Part shown: in pieces, positions 24,665 through 33,827 of the stretch
How positions within the stretch are numbered: position 1 is the stretch's first letter
How the letters are laid out: each line of letters starts with the position of its first letter
DNA from: Flavobacterium commune
GTDB lineage: Bacteria; Bacteroidota; Bacteroidia; Flavobacteriales; Flavobacteriaceae
Assembly (NCBI RefSeq): GCF_001857965.1
Contig: NZ_CP017774.1
Span: forward strand, 3,596,001-3,660,000
Length of the DNA: 64,000 nucleotides
Direction: 5' to 3'
Notes under the pieces: model-generated
Database searches by the model: none
What the model was told of the DNA's origin: nothing
What the model saw: only the letters and a program-made list of their open reading frames with translations
Translations under genes and position numbers: made by a program

Positions 24665-25456
24665 CTACAAATCCTGTGCATTAGCAATTAGCTCAGCAAT
24701 ATCCATTACTTTCACATCTGCTTCTTTCTCTTTGTGTTTGATACCATCAGTCATCATGGTATTGCAAAACGGGCATCCGGTAGCAATTATTTCCGATTGA
24801 GTCTCTAAAGCATCTTCGGTTCTTTCGACATTGATTTCTTTATTTCCTTTTTCGGCATCTTTAAACATCTGCGCTCCACCGGCTCCACAACACAATCCAT
24901 TAGCTTTAGAACGCTTCATTTCGACCAACTCTACGTCTAATTTTTCAATTAGATCACGAGGTGCTTCGTAAACTTTATTAGCTCTTCCCAAATAACAAGG
25001 ATCATGAAAAGTGATTTTTTTGCCTTTAAACTGACCTCCTTCAATAGTCAATCTACCGTCATTTAACAAGGATTTTAAAAATTCAGTATGATGAATCACT
25101 TCATAATGACCTCCTAATTCAGGATATTCATTTTTTAATGTATTGAAACAATGCGGACAAGCAGTAACAATTTTCTTCGCTTCATAAGCATTCAGCACTT
25201 CGATGTTCATCATGGCCTGCATCTGAAACAAAAATTCATTTCCGGCTCTTTTTGCAGGATCTCCAGTACAACTTTCTTCAGTACCCAGCACTGCAAATGG
25301 AACATTGGCACGATTTAAAATACGCACAAATGCTTTTGTTATTTTTTTGGCTCTATCGTCAAAACTCCCTGCACAACCTACCCAAAATAACACTTCCGGT
25401 TGCTTTCCTTGGGCCAGCATTTCTGCCATTGTAGGTACTATCAAATTTTCTGACAT
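24665..25456 (-). CDS. CCG-domain (Fe-S)-binding oxidoreductase subunit
   Basis: 263 residues with two cysteine-rich CCG-type domains, as in HdrB, GlpC and LutA/LldE. First copy: C28 in WVGCAGSF, then TACPHCFNTL; second: HDPCYLGR, GLCCGAGGAQMF and TGCPFCN. Such domains hold a noncanonical 4Fe-4S cluster and pass electrons to or from a partner. The gene follows that of a membrane protein with two 4Fe-4S clusters and a diheme-like membrane part (25559-26896), so the two probably form a quinone-linked oxidoreductase of the HdrDE type. The donor is not shown; an ETF or a dehydrogenase encoded elsewhere is plausible. The gene is 102 bases after its partner. Confidence 0.88.
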   Translation of the reverse strand: MSENLIVPTMAEMLAQGKQPEVLFWVGCAGSFDDRAKKITKAFVRILNRANVPFAVLGTEESCTGDPAKRAGNEFLFQMQAMMNIEVLNAYEAKKIVTACPHCFNTLKNEYPELGGHYEVIHHTEFLKSLLNDGRLTIEGGQFKGKKITFHDPCYLGRANKVYEAPRDLIEKLDVELVEMKRSKANGLCCGAGGAQMFKDAEKGNKEINVERTEDALETQSEIIATGCPFCNTMMTDGIKHKEKEADVKVMDIAELIANAQDL

Positions 25457-25558
25457 AACACTAAGTTATTTTGTTTATTGTTTAGGGTTTATGGTTTGTT
25501 ACTGTTTTATAATTTTATAAATATTTGTTTTTAATCATACCAAAAACTATTAACTATT

Positions 25559-26896
25559 TTAGTCATTTTTCCAATTCAATCGGTCTTGCTGATTGTATGG
25601 CCAAGGCGCACCATTGTTTTCCACATTAGTCATCATGGCGTTTAATGTTGCTGGTGCAGCACTTTGCTCCATTACCAGATAGCGACGCATATCCATAATA
25701 ATTGACAACGGACTTATGCTTACAGGACATTCCTCCACACAAGCATTACAAGAAGTACAAGCCCACAATTCTTCGGGAGTGATATAATCATTCAACAATG
25801 ACTTATTATCCGGTACAAAAACACCTTTATTGGCATCGATATTTTTACCTACTTCCTCCATTCTATCACGGGTATCCATCATAATTTTACGAGGAGATAA
25901 TTTCTTACCCGTTATATTAGCCGGACAAACCGATGAACATCTTCCACATTCGGTACAAGTATAAGCATTAAGCAATTGTACCCAATTTAAATCCTGAACA
26001 TCGCTGGCTCCAAATTTAGCAGGAACTTCGCCTTCTTGAGCTGCCGGTGCCGCAAATGGATCAGCATTAGGATACATCATCATTTTAACTTCTTTAGTAA
26101 CCGAAGCCAAATTATCAAACTCTCCTAACGGATTTAAATTGGCAAAATAAGTATTTGGGAAAGCTAAAACGATGTGCAAATGTTTAGAATAGTATAAATA
26201 GTTTAAAAATGCCATCACCATTAATAGATGTCCCCACCATCCTACTCGTTCTAAAATATGTAACGTACTTTCATTCATTCCGCCAAACATGGCAGGTCCT
26301 AAATGCTGTGAAACTGCAAAATTAAATGAACCAGTTCCTTCAAAATGAGATTTCCCTAATAAGTATAAAACTTCATCGGTTCCATTCATCGTAAAAATAC
26401 AAATCACCAGAATTAATTCCATGATAAGAATCAAATTGGCATCCTTTTTAGGCCACCCCAATAATTCCGCTTTATTTAATCGTGGTAATTTTAAAAGATT
26501 TCTTCTCGATAAAAACGCCACCGTCGCAATTAATGCTAATAAAGAAAGTATTTCTATAAAACTTATTAAAAAAGTATAAAAACCTCCTAAACCGGTCTTA
26601 AAGAAACGATGTGAACCCGATAAACCATCTATAAATATTTCTAACAACTCAATTTGAGTAATTACAAAAGCAGCATATAACATAAAATGCAACAGTGCCG
26701 GAATAGGTCTGGTAAACATTTTTTTCTGCCCCAAGGCAATTAACGCCATGTTTTTCCATCGTTGTTTTGAATTGTCTTTTCTATTCACATCAATACCCAG
26801 ATTAATGTTGCGGTAGATTTTTTTTATATTAGAAATGAAATATCCAAAACCAACAATTAAAACGATAGCAAATAATATATTATCTAAATAACTCAT
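25559..26896 (-). CDS. Membrane (Fe-S) protein with two 4Fe-4S clusters
   Basis: 445 residues. About five or six transmembrane helices occupy the first 250 residues and contain several His residues (HFMLYAAF, SQHLGPAMF, WGHLLMVMAF, KHLHIVLAFPNTYF) that could bind b-type hemes as in HdrE/NarI proteins. A cytoplasmic ferredoxin-like part follows with CTECGRCSSVCP (C314, C317, C320, C324) and CTSCNACVEECP (C380, C383, C386, C390), each with an after-cluster proline. It is thus a fused HdrE-HdrD-type N-terminal half, completed by the next gene's CCG protein. Electron transfer to menaquinone is inferred. It follows the MCE gene by six bases. Confidence 0.88.
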   Translation of the reverse strand: MSYLDNILFAIVLIVGFGYFISNIKKIYRNINLGIDVNRKDNSKQRWKNMALIALGQKKMFTRPIPALLHFMLYAAFVITQIELLEIFIDGLSGSHRFFKTGLGGFYTFLISFIEILSLLALIATVAFLSRRNLLKLPRLNKAELLGWPKKDANLILIMELILVICIFTMNGTDEVLYLLGKSHFEGTGSFNFAVSQHLGPAMFGGMNESTLHILERVGWWGHLLMVMAFLNYLYYSKHLHIVLAFPNTYFANLNPLGEFDNLASVTKEVKMMMYPNADPFAAPAAQEGEVPAKFGASDVQDLNWVQLLNAYTCTECGRCSSVCPANITGKKLSPRKIMMDTRDRMEEVGKNIDANKGVFVPDNKSLLNDYITPEELWACTSCNACVEECPVSISPLSIIMDMRRYLVMEQSAAPATLNAMMTNVENNGAPWPYNQQDRLNWKND

Positions 26897-26902
26897 GTCT
26901 TG

Positions 26903-27865
26903 TTAGTTTTTAACCTTCGAAATGGTATCATTAGGTGCTTTATAGGGCTTGTTTTTCTTTCCAAAAAGAGAAACATTAACATATCTTGTAGGATACAAAC
27001 GAAGATCCTGAAGTAATAGTTCTAATTCCTTAGAAGTACTGGATAAATTATTATAAAAAACATCGTCTTTTAACAACTTGCCCATACTTCCGTTTCCGGC
27101 TTCTAAACCAGCCATGATTCCATTTACTTTGGTCAAAGTTGTATTTAAACTCTTCACTGTTTTTCCTAAATCGGCTTTATTTAAAGAATCGGATATTTTA
27201 GAAAAATTACTGGAAACTTTATTAAAGTTCGCAACAGTTCCCGAAATTTGAGCTTTGTTTTCGGCTAACATCGAGTTAACTCCGGCAGAAGCCTGATGAA
27301 ACTGTTCCATAGTTTTGCTCAACTCAGCTAAACTTTTCTTTAAATCATCCTGTGTTTTCTTGTCTAAAACATTATTAATACCTGTAATTAGATTATCGGC
27401 ATTCACTAATATTTTTTCGATTTTGTCCTGAAGCGGAACTAATTTTTTACTCAAAGATTCGGTCATTCCTAATCGCACATTTGCTTTTAGGTAATCTCCT
27501 GATTCTATATTTGTTTTATCTGTAAAATTAGGCTCTATGGCAATTTGTTTTCCGCCTATAAATCCCGGTTCATAGATAGTTGCAGTACTTTTTTTAGAAA
27601 TAGGGAAATCGGTATCAATTTGCAACTCAACTAATAATTTAGCTGTATTAGGGTTTATTGTAATTTTTTCTATTTTTCCAATAACCAATCCATTTAAAGT
27701 TACCGGAGCTGATGGAGACAAACCTTCGACACTATCATACTCTACATACAATGTAGTATAGCTATGAAAAAGATCTTTTCCCTTTAAAAAACTATAACCC
27801 CAAATAAATAATAATATCGATGCAATTACTAAAATTGCAGTTTTAATCTCTCTTGTTAGTATCAA
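26903..27865 (-). CDS. MCE/MlaD-family lipid transport protein
   Basis: 320 residues. One N-terminal transmembrane helix (about 7-24) is followed by the MCE domain (about 38-115: TLYVEYDSVEGLSPSAPVTL, VIGKIEKI, YEPGFIGGKQIAIEP) and a long helical, coiled-coil-prone region at about 130-270. This is the layout of single-MCE proteins that assemble as hexamers and carry lipids between inner and outer membranes. The usual MlaE permease and MlaF ATPase genes are not adjacent here; they may be elsewhere. The gene lies 46 bases after the amidase gene and six before the Fe-S gene, so it is in the same transcript. Confidence 0.9.
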   Translation of the reverse strand: MILTREIKTAILVIASILLFIWGYSFLKGKDLFHSYTTLYVEYDSVEGLSPSAPVTLNGLVIGKIEKITINPNTAKLLVELQIDTDFPISKKSTATIYEPGFIGGKQIAIEPNFTDKTNIESGDYLKANVRLGMTESLSKKLVPLQDKIEKILVNADNLITGINNVLDKKTQDDLKKSLAELSKTMEQFHQASAGVNSMLAENKAQISGTVANFNKVSSNFSKISDSLNKADLGKTVKSLNTTLTKVNGIMAGLEAGNGSMGKLLKDDVFYNNLSSTSKELELLLQDLRLYPTRYVNVSLFGKKNKPYKAPNDTISKVKN

Positions 27866-27911
27866 AATATAAGTTTTAGTGCAAATTTAATATAAATAAT
27901 TAGACTTGGTG

Positions 27912-29042
27912 TTATTTAATTGCTTCTTGAATATCGATTTCATTACCATTTTTAAAAGCAACTAAATATGCCGAATCAAAACCTTTAGCTTTGGCTTCTG
28001 TTAAAAGATTTTTGGAAAGCTCATAATCAGAAGTTTGTCCATAAAAGTACTTATAATTTTTACCACTAGAAATCATCGATATGTCTTTTAAGCCTTTGAA
28101 GTTTTTAGGAGCCAACTCTAATTTTCTACGTGAAACGGCTAATTGTACCTTGAAAACAATATCGGGGTTTGATTTCTTAGGTTCTTCAACTGATTTAGTA
28201 CTTGCGGTAGTGTCTTCTGAATTTTCAATCATTCGTTGTGATGGCTTAACAACTTCTGATTCCTCGCCTCCAAAATATTCGCTTTTATAACTAATGATTG
28301 CATCAGCAATAGCACGGGCAATATCATCCTGACCTTCTTCTGAAGCAAGAATATTTCCTTCAACATAATTCGAAATAAACCCCATTTCGATTAAAACTCT
28401 CGGCATATAAGCTTTGTGAAGCACCATAAAAGGAGCTTGTTTTACTCCTCCGCCTCTGATTTTCTTACCTAATGCTGCAAAACCATTTTGTATTTTACTG
28501 GCTAAAGAAATACTGTTATCCAAATATTCTTCCTGCATTAAAGTAAAACCAATCATCGTTTCGGGAGAATTAGGATCAAAACCTTCGTATTTTGTTTGAT
28601 AGTCTTTTTCCAGAGTAACTACTGCATTTTCCTTTTTAGAAGCTTCCAGGTTAGAGGCAATTTTAGTCATCCCCATTACATAGGTCTCTGTTCCGTCGGC
28701 AGCAGTATTTCTATTGGCATTACAGTGAATAGAAACAAAAATATTAGCGTTAGCTCGATTAGCAATATTAGCTCTTTCGATCAAATCAATAAAAACATCG
28801 GTTTTTCGGGTATAAATAACACTGACTTTAGGATGTGATTCCAAAATTTTACCCACTTTTAAAACTACTGCCAAAGCAATATTTTTTTCAACATGACCGT
28901 TATAAGCCGCTCCAAAATCGTGTCCGCCATGACCTGCGTCCAATGTAACCTTAAATACCTGATCGGATTGTGAAAAAACAAGACTACTAACCATCATCAT
29001 TAAAACAGCAAGCAGCACATCAGTTTTTTTATATTTTTTCAT
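27912..29042 (-). CDS. N-acetylmuramoyl-L-alanine amidase (second of a tandem pair)
   Basis: 376 residues from the ATG at 29042 that begins a signal peptide (ending SLVFS-Q). An Amidase_3 domain covers about 28-255: zinc ligands appear in LDAGHGGHDFGA (His), the NGHVEKNIAL (Glu) and FVSIHCNANRN (His), and the catalytic Glu in VLIEMGFISN. A low-complexity linker is followed by an approximately 85-residue C-terminal domain (VFKVQLAVSRRKLELAPKNF ... KNLLTEAKAKGFDSAYLVAF) resembling a SPOR-type peptidoglycan-binding fold. It cuts the peptide off glycan strands at division. The next gene upstream is a paralogue with the same architecture, 59 bases away. Confidence 0.93.
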   Translation of the reverse strand: MKKYKKTDVLLAVLMMMVSSLVFSQSDQVFKVTLDAGHGGHDFGAAYNGHVEKNIALAVVLKVGKILESHPKVSVIYTRKTDVFIDLIERANIANRANANIFVSIHCNANRNTAADGTETYVMGMTKIASNLEASKKENAVVTLEKDYQTKYEGFDPNSPETMIGFTLMQEEYLDNSISLASKIQNGFAALGKKIRGGGVKQAPFMVLHKAYMPRVLIEMGFISNYVEGNILASEEGQDDIARAIADAIISYKSEYFGGEESEVVKPSQRMIENSEDTTASTKSVEEPKKSNPDIVFKVQLAVSRRKLELAPKNFKGLKDISMISSGKNYKYFYGQTSDYELSKNLLTEAKAKGFDSAYLVAFKNGNEIDIQEAIK

Positions 29043-29101
29043 TATTCTCAACATAAATTTTTTACAAAATTACAAATTTAGTCCTTAATTTCTAGGAGAA
29101 C

Positions 29102-30190
29102 TTAGTTTACCCTTGAAGTTTTACCGTCTTTAACTGCTACAATAAAAGCATCCGGAAAACCTTTGTTTTTAGCCTCTTTTTCCAACTTTTTAGCTTCATT
29201 AATATCAGATGTTTCTCCATACATATATTTAAAAAAGTTAGCTGTTCGCATACTGGACACGTTTTTCAGACCCTTAAAATTACTTGAAACCAAACGCAAT
29301 TCCCTTGTACTTACTGCAATCTGTACTTTATAAACTGAATCTGTAGCATTATTAGTTCCAATATTTTGATTATTAGCATTCACCGGTTTTACTGAAGCTA
29401 TCGAACTGTATTTAGCACCTCCAAAGTATTCATTCTTGTATTTAATAATTGCATCTGCAATTTGTCGGGCCATTTTTTCCTGACCTTCATTCGAATTTAA
29501 AAAAGCCCCTTCTGTTTTATTAGAAAGAAAACCTAATTCTATCAAAACACTTGGCATATATGCTGCATCCAAAACCCAAAGCGGCTGTTGCTTAACTCCT
29601 CTTGAATTTCGTTTTAACCTATTTGTAAAATTACTTTGGATTTTAGTAGCCAGATTAATACTGCTGTTTAAATTTTCCTCCTGCATCATGGTTAAACCAA
29701 TAAGTGACTCGGGCTTTTTAGGGTCAAATCCCTGGTATTTTTCCTTGTAATTATTTTCGAAAAGAATAACCGAATTTTCATTTTTAGCCACTTCCATATT
29801 CATATCACTGCGTGACAATCCCATCACAAAGGTTTCTGTACCCGAAGGAGCATTATTTTTTACCGAATTACAATGAATTGAAACAAACAAATTAGCATTA
29901 GCCTTATTAGCAATTTTAGGACGTTTTTCTAATTCAATAAACACATCAGAGGTACGAGTATAAATAATCTTAAAATCTTTATCATTTTCAAGGTAACTCC
30001 CTACTTTAAGTGTTGTTTTAAGAGCAATTTCTTTTTCTCTATAACCATGATACATATTACCCGGATCTTTACCTCCGTGACCTGCATCTAAAATGATTGT
30101 AAAACTGTTATTTTTTTGCGAAAAAACTGAATTACAAAGAACTAAGATTAAAACAATGCTTAAAAGTGGATTCTTATAATTGAATTTCAT
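29102..30190 (-). CDS. N-acetylmuramoyl-L-alanine amidase (first of a tandem pair)
   Basis: 362 residues from the ATG at 30190; an in-frame TTG two codons upstream is less likely. A signal peptide ends NSVFS-Q. Amidase_3 domain with LDAGHGGKDPGN (zinc His), GYREKEIALK (Glu), FVSIHCNSVKN (His) and VLIELGFLSN (catalytic Glu), then a linker and a C-terminal SPOR-like domain (VYKVQIAVSTRELRLVSSNF). It is clearly a paralogue of the following gene, with the same domain order and many identical segments, for example NKANANLFVSIHCNS versus NRANANIFVSIHCNA. The two were probably produced by tandem duplication and may act at different times or places on the cell wall. It is divergent from lptD. Confidence 0.93.
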   Translation of the reverse strand: MKFNYKNPLLSIVLILVLCNSVFSQKNNSFTIILDAGHGGKDPGNMYHGYREKEIALKTTLKVGSYLENDKDFKIIYTRTSDVFIELEKRPKIANKANANLFVSIHCNSVKNNAPSGTETFVMGLSRSDMNMEVAKNENSVILFENNYKEKYQGFDPKKPESLIGLTMMQEENLNSSINLATKIQSNFTNRLKRNSRGVKQQPLWVLDAAYMPSVLIELGFLSNKTEGAFLNSNEGQEKMARQIADAIIKYKNEYFGGAKYSSIASVKPVNANNQNIGTNNATDSVYKVQIAVSTRELRLVSSNFKGLKNVSSMRTANFFKYMYGETSDINEAKKLEKEAKNKGFPDAFIVAVKDGKTSRVN

Positions 30191-30282
30191 CTGCAAAAGT
30201 TAATTTTAATTAAAACGTATTTCCTATAGAAGTATTATTTACTTATTTTTGACCCGCCTTTGACTGGAAATTAGATTTAATT

Positions 30283-33030
30283 TTGCCGAGTCAAAAATCG
30301 AGCCATAATTTTACAAAAATAGTATTTATCCCTTTGCGTACAAACTTATTTCATATCGTTTTACTATCCTTTTTCCTAACATTTGGGGCAACTAACATAT
30401 ATTCGCAAGATATAACAAAAAAAACGAAGCCTATTGCTATTCCTAAGCAACAACAAACTGCAACAACACAAAAAAAGCCCGAAATCACTGTAAATGACAG
30501 CATAACAAAGGTAAAAGACAGCGTAAAAACCGATAGTATTAAACCCAAAAAAGCATTTTTGGAAGGAAAAGTAAAATACAAAGCAGAGCAATACGCTAAA
30601 ATTGACCAAAAAAAGAAATTAATCACTTTGTACGACAATGCCGAACTTTATTACCAGGATATTGAATTAAAATCGGGTAAAATTGTAATGGATTATGAAA
30701 AAAACGAAGTTTATGCCGGTCGAATTAAAGATTCTTTAGGTAAATACACTCAATATCCCAACTTTAAACAGGGCGAAAATATTATAGAACCGGACTCGAT
30801 ACGCTTTAATTTCAAAACAAAAAAAGCCCTAATATGGAACTCAAAAACTGATCAGGGAGAATTTAATGTAAAAGCAGCTATTACAAAAAAAGAAAATGAT
30901 TCTGTTTACTTTTTAAAAGGAGCTCGTTTTACAACATCTACAAATAAAGAAAATCCCGAATATTATTTTCAAACCAATAAGGTAAAATTTATTCCGGGTA
31001 AAAAAGTAATTACCGGATTAACTAATTTAGTCATTGCCGATGTACCCACACCTATTGCCCTGCCTTTTGCTTTTTTTCCGATGAGCAAAGAAACCAGTGT
31101 TTCCGGATTAATTTTACCCAGTTATAACGACTCAAACAATCGTGGATTTTCATTGCAAAACGGAGGATACTATTTTGCACTTAGTGACCATTACGATTTA
31201 ACTGTCCTGGGAGATTACTACACTAACGGCAGTTATGGTATGCGATTTGAATCCTCCTACGCTACCCGATACAAATACAGAGGAAATGTTAACATCCGTT
31301 TTGAAAACCTTATCAATAGTGAAAGAGGCTATCCTGACTATTCCAGACAAAATATATACAACATTCAATGGTCACATTCCAGAGATTCGAAAGCTAATCC
31401 TAATTCGAGTTTCTCAGCATCGGTTAACTTAGGAAGTAGTAAATATTACCAACAATCTATTAATCAGTCCAATATTGGATCTTCATTAAACAACACCTTA
31501 AGTTCGTCAGTTTCTTACTCTAAAACATTCAATATTATTCCTCAGGCACGTTTGTCATTGTCTGCTACGCATTCGCAAAATACCCAAACTGAGACCATTA
31601 ATATGACTTTGCCAACTTTGCAATTTAGCTTAGACAGAATGTACCCCTTTGTTGGAAAAGATGGTGTAAAAAAAGGTTTTTTCAAAAACATCAACTTACA
31701 GTATAATTTAAACGGACGTAATTCCATTACCACTACCGATTCGTTGTTTTTCAAACCCGAAATGTTTAAAGATGCACAAATGGGAATGCAACACAGTATT
31801 CCTTTGAGTACTAACTTTAAATTATTCAAATATTTTAGTGCTTCGACTTCTGTTAATTACGAAGAGATTTGGTACGCAAAAACCATCCGAAGAGCTTATG
31901 ATGCTGAACAAAGTGCTGTAGTTGACCGAACAGTAAACGGATTTGATGCTTTTAGAACCTATAACCTGTCTGCCAGTTTAGGAACTACTATTTACGGAAC
32001 TTTCAATTTTGGTGAAAATAAAAAAATACAAGCCATCAGACACGTTATGCGTCCCTCTATTTCGTATGCTTATACTCCAAGTTTTGAAAAATATTACGAC
32101 ACCTATGCCTCTGATGCCAGCGGAACTATGGACAAACGATACACCCGATTTGAAGGCGGAATTTATGGCGCTCCGGGATTAAGCAATTCCAATACGATGG
32201 GAATTAGCATCAGTAACACCTTTGAAGCAAAAGTTAGAGATGCTGATTCAACGAAAACAGAGCCCAAAAAAGTAATGCTATTAAACAACCTGAATTTATC
32301 TACCAGCTACAATCTTGATGCCGATGGGGTTACCGCACTGGCCTGGTCTCCGGTAAGAGTAAGTACGGGAGCACAATTTTTTCAAAACAAACTAAATGCA
32401 AACTTTGCTACTACTTTAGATCCTTATGCAATTGATAATTCAGGACGAAGAATTAACAAATTTAATATTGACAATGGAGGAAGCTTATTCAGAATGACCA
32501 GTGCCAATATTACACTAAACTATGCTTTATCAAGTAAAGATAAAGAAGATAAAAAGAATAAAAACACGGAGCAAACCACCAGAAATGGTGGTCGTGAAGA
32601 CGACCTTTTCGGAACAGCAACAGATTTGAATGACAACAGACAAAGTTTATTTGATGGCAGCGAGGAAGAAGGCGAAGATACTATTTCGGAATTTTTCAAT
32701 GCCAAACTGCCTTGGGATATGACTTTTGCTTATTCTTTTACTTATAGCAATAACAATCGTGAAAGCAGGATTACAGGAAATTCTCTAATGATTTCGGCCA
32801 ATACCGATTTAACTCCAAAATGGAAAGTAGGAGTATCTACAGGATATGATTTTGTTCAAAACGGAGTTACCTATACCCAATTGCGATTTGAACGCGATTT
32901 AGCAAGCTGGAGACTAAGTTTTAACTGGACTCCTTTTGGAAATAACGCTAACTGGAATTTCTTTATCGGAATTAAATCAGGTATGTTGAGCGATATTAAA
33001 TGGGAAAAACGCAACTACCCTACTCGTTAA
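30283..33030 (+). CDS. lptD: LPS-assembly protein LptD
   Basis: Up to 915 residues. It is the outer-membrane barrel that inserts lipopolysaccharide. After a signal peptide ending TNIYS-Q and a Lys/Thr-rich linker, a short OstA-like beta-jellyroll (about 85-240: AKIDQKKKLITLYDNAELYY, LKSGKIVMDYEKNEVYAGR) is followed by a large C-terminal beta-barrel (about 260-915). There is no ATG: the frame opens with TTG at 30283, and a second TTG at 30334 (IPLRTNLF) starts a standard 25-residue signal peptide. TAATTTTG at 30278-30285 could be a -7 element, and in that case only the 30334 start would lie on the transcript. RidA follows on the same strand. Confidence 0.92.
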   Translation: MPSQKSSHNFTKIVFIPLRTNLFHIVLLSFFLTFGATNIYSQDITKKTKPIAIPKQQQTATTQKKPEITVNDSITKVKDSVKTDSIKPKKAFLEGKVKYKAEQYAKIDQKKKLITLYDNAELYYQDIELKSGKIVMDYEKNEVYAGRIKDSLGKYTQYPNFKQGENIIEPDSIRFNFKTKKALIWNSKTDQGEFNVKAAITKKENDSVYFLKGARFTTSTNKENPEYYFQTNKVKFIPGKKVITGLTNLVIADVPTPIALPFAFFPMSKETSVSGLILPSYNDSNNRGFSLQNGGYYFALSDHYDLTVLGDYYTNGSYGMRFESSYATRYKYRGNVNIRFENLINSERGYPDYSRQNIYNIQWSHSRDSKANPNSSFSASVNLGSSKYYQQSINQSNIGSSLNNTLSSSVSYSKTFNIIPQARLSLSATHSQNTQTETINMTLPTLQFSLDRMYPFVGKDGVKKGFFKNINLQYNLNGRNSITTTDSLFFKPEMFKDAQMGMQHSIPLSTNFKLFKYFSASTSVNYEEIWYAKTIRRAYDAEQSAVVDRTVNGFDAFRTYNLSASLGTTIYGTFNFGENKKIQAIRHVMRPSISYAYTPSFEKYYDTYASDASGTMDKRYTRFEGGIYGAPGLSNSNTMGISISNTFEAKVRDADSTKTEPKKVMLLNNLNLSTSYNLDADGVTALAWSPVRVSTGAQFFQNKLNANFATTLDPYAIDNSGRRINKFNIDNGGSLFRMTSANITLNYALSSKDKEDKKNKNTEQTTRNGGREDDLFGTATDLNDNRQSLFDGSEEEGEDTISEFFNAKLPWDMTFAYSFTYSNNNRESRITGNSLMISANTDLTPKWKVGVSTGYDFVQNGVTYTQLRFERDLASWRLSFNWTPFGNNANWNFFIGIKSGMLSDIKWEKRNYPTR

Positions 33031-33077
33031 TCTGACTAAAATACAAAACCATTCGTTTCATATAAAACCCTATTATC

Positions 33078-33458
33078 ATGAAAAAAGTAATTTTTACCGA
33101 AAAAGCCCCTGCTCCTATTGGTCCGTATAATCAAGCCATACTTACCGGTAACACCTTATACACTTCGGGACAAATCGCCATCAATCCAGCTGACGGAAGT
33201 TTAGTTACCGCTACTATCGAAGCCGAAACAACTCAGGTTATGGAAAATCTAAAAGCTGTTTTGGAAGCTGCCGGAATGACTTTTGAAAACGTTGTAAAAT
33301 CAACTATTTTTATCATGAACATGAATGATTTTGGAGCTATCAACGGCATTTATGGTTCTTATTTTAACGAAAAAACCGCTCCAGCTCGTGAAACGGTTCA
33401 GGTGGCTTGTTTGCCAAAAAATGTAAATGTAGAAATTTCAGTAATTGCTATACTCTAG
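33078..33458 (+). CDS. ridA: RidA-family enamine/imine deaminase
   Basis: 126 residues, the family's normal length. RidA hydrolyses reactive enamine and imine intermediates (such as 2-aminoacrylate from PLP enzymes) to keto acids and ammonia. The signature GPYNQAI near the N-terminus, LYTSGQIAINP, and the C-terminal APARETVQVACLPKNVNVEISVIA with the substrate-binding Arg of the archetypal RidA subgroup are all present. It lies 47 bases after lptD. Its 3' end overlaps that of the convergent methylglyoxal synthase gene by 11 bases. Confidence 0.95.
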   Translation: MKKVIFTEKAPAPIGPYNQAILTGNTLYTSGQIAINPADGSLVTATIEAETTQVMENLKAVLEAAGMTFENVVKSTIFIMNMNDFGAINGIYGSYFNEKTAPARETVQVACLPKNVNVEISVIAIL

Positions 33459-33822
33459 TAGCAATTGCATCTAATAATAATTGTGCTGTAGCTTCATTAG
33501 TAGCCAAAGGCACATTGTGTACGTCACATACACGAACAAGCATACTCACATCTGGTTCGTGTGGGTGACTTGCCAAAGGGTCTTTAAAAAAGAAAACCAT
33601 ATTAGTTTTTCCTTCAGCCACTCTGGCAGCTATTTGAGCATCACCTCCTATAGGTCCTGAAAGCATTTTCATTACTTTAAAACCTGCTTTTTCAGCTCTT
33701 CCACCGGTTGTACCGGTAGCAATAAGCTGAATATTTTCTCTGGATAAAATATCTTTATTTTTATTTAAAAATTGAACCATGTCAACTTTTTTTCCATCGT
33801 GTGAAATAATAGCAATTTCCAT
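33448..33822 (-). CDS. mgsA: Methylglyoxal synthase
   Basis: 124 residues, shorter than the 150-residue E. coli form but within the range of the family. It turns dihydroxyacetone phosphate into methylglyoxal and phosphate, a bypass of lower glycolysis when phosphate is scarce or sugar phosphates accumulate. Key residues: H8-D9 in IISHDGKK, TGTTG (phosphate binding, about 37-41), GGDAQIAARV with catalytic D61, and DPLASHPHEPDV with the active-site His and Asp. The gene follows the sugar kinase gene by five bases, so the two are cotranscribed, near gapA and pfkA. Confidence 0.92.
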   Translation of the reverse strand: MEIAIISHDGKKVDMVQFLNKNKDILSRENIQLIATGTTGGRAEKAGFKVMKMLSGPIGGDAQIAARVAEGKTNMVFFFKDPLASHPHEPDVSMLVRVCDVHNVPLATNEATAQLLLDAIATRV

Positions 33823-33827
33823 AATTC

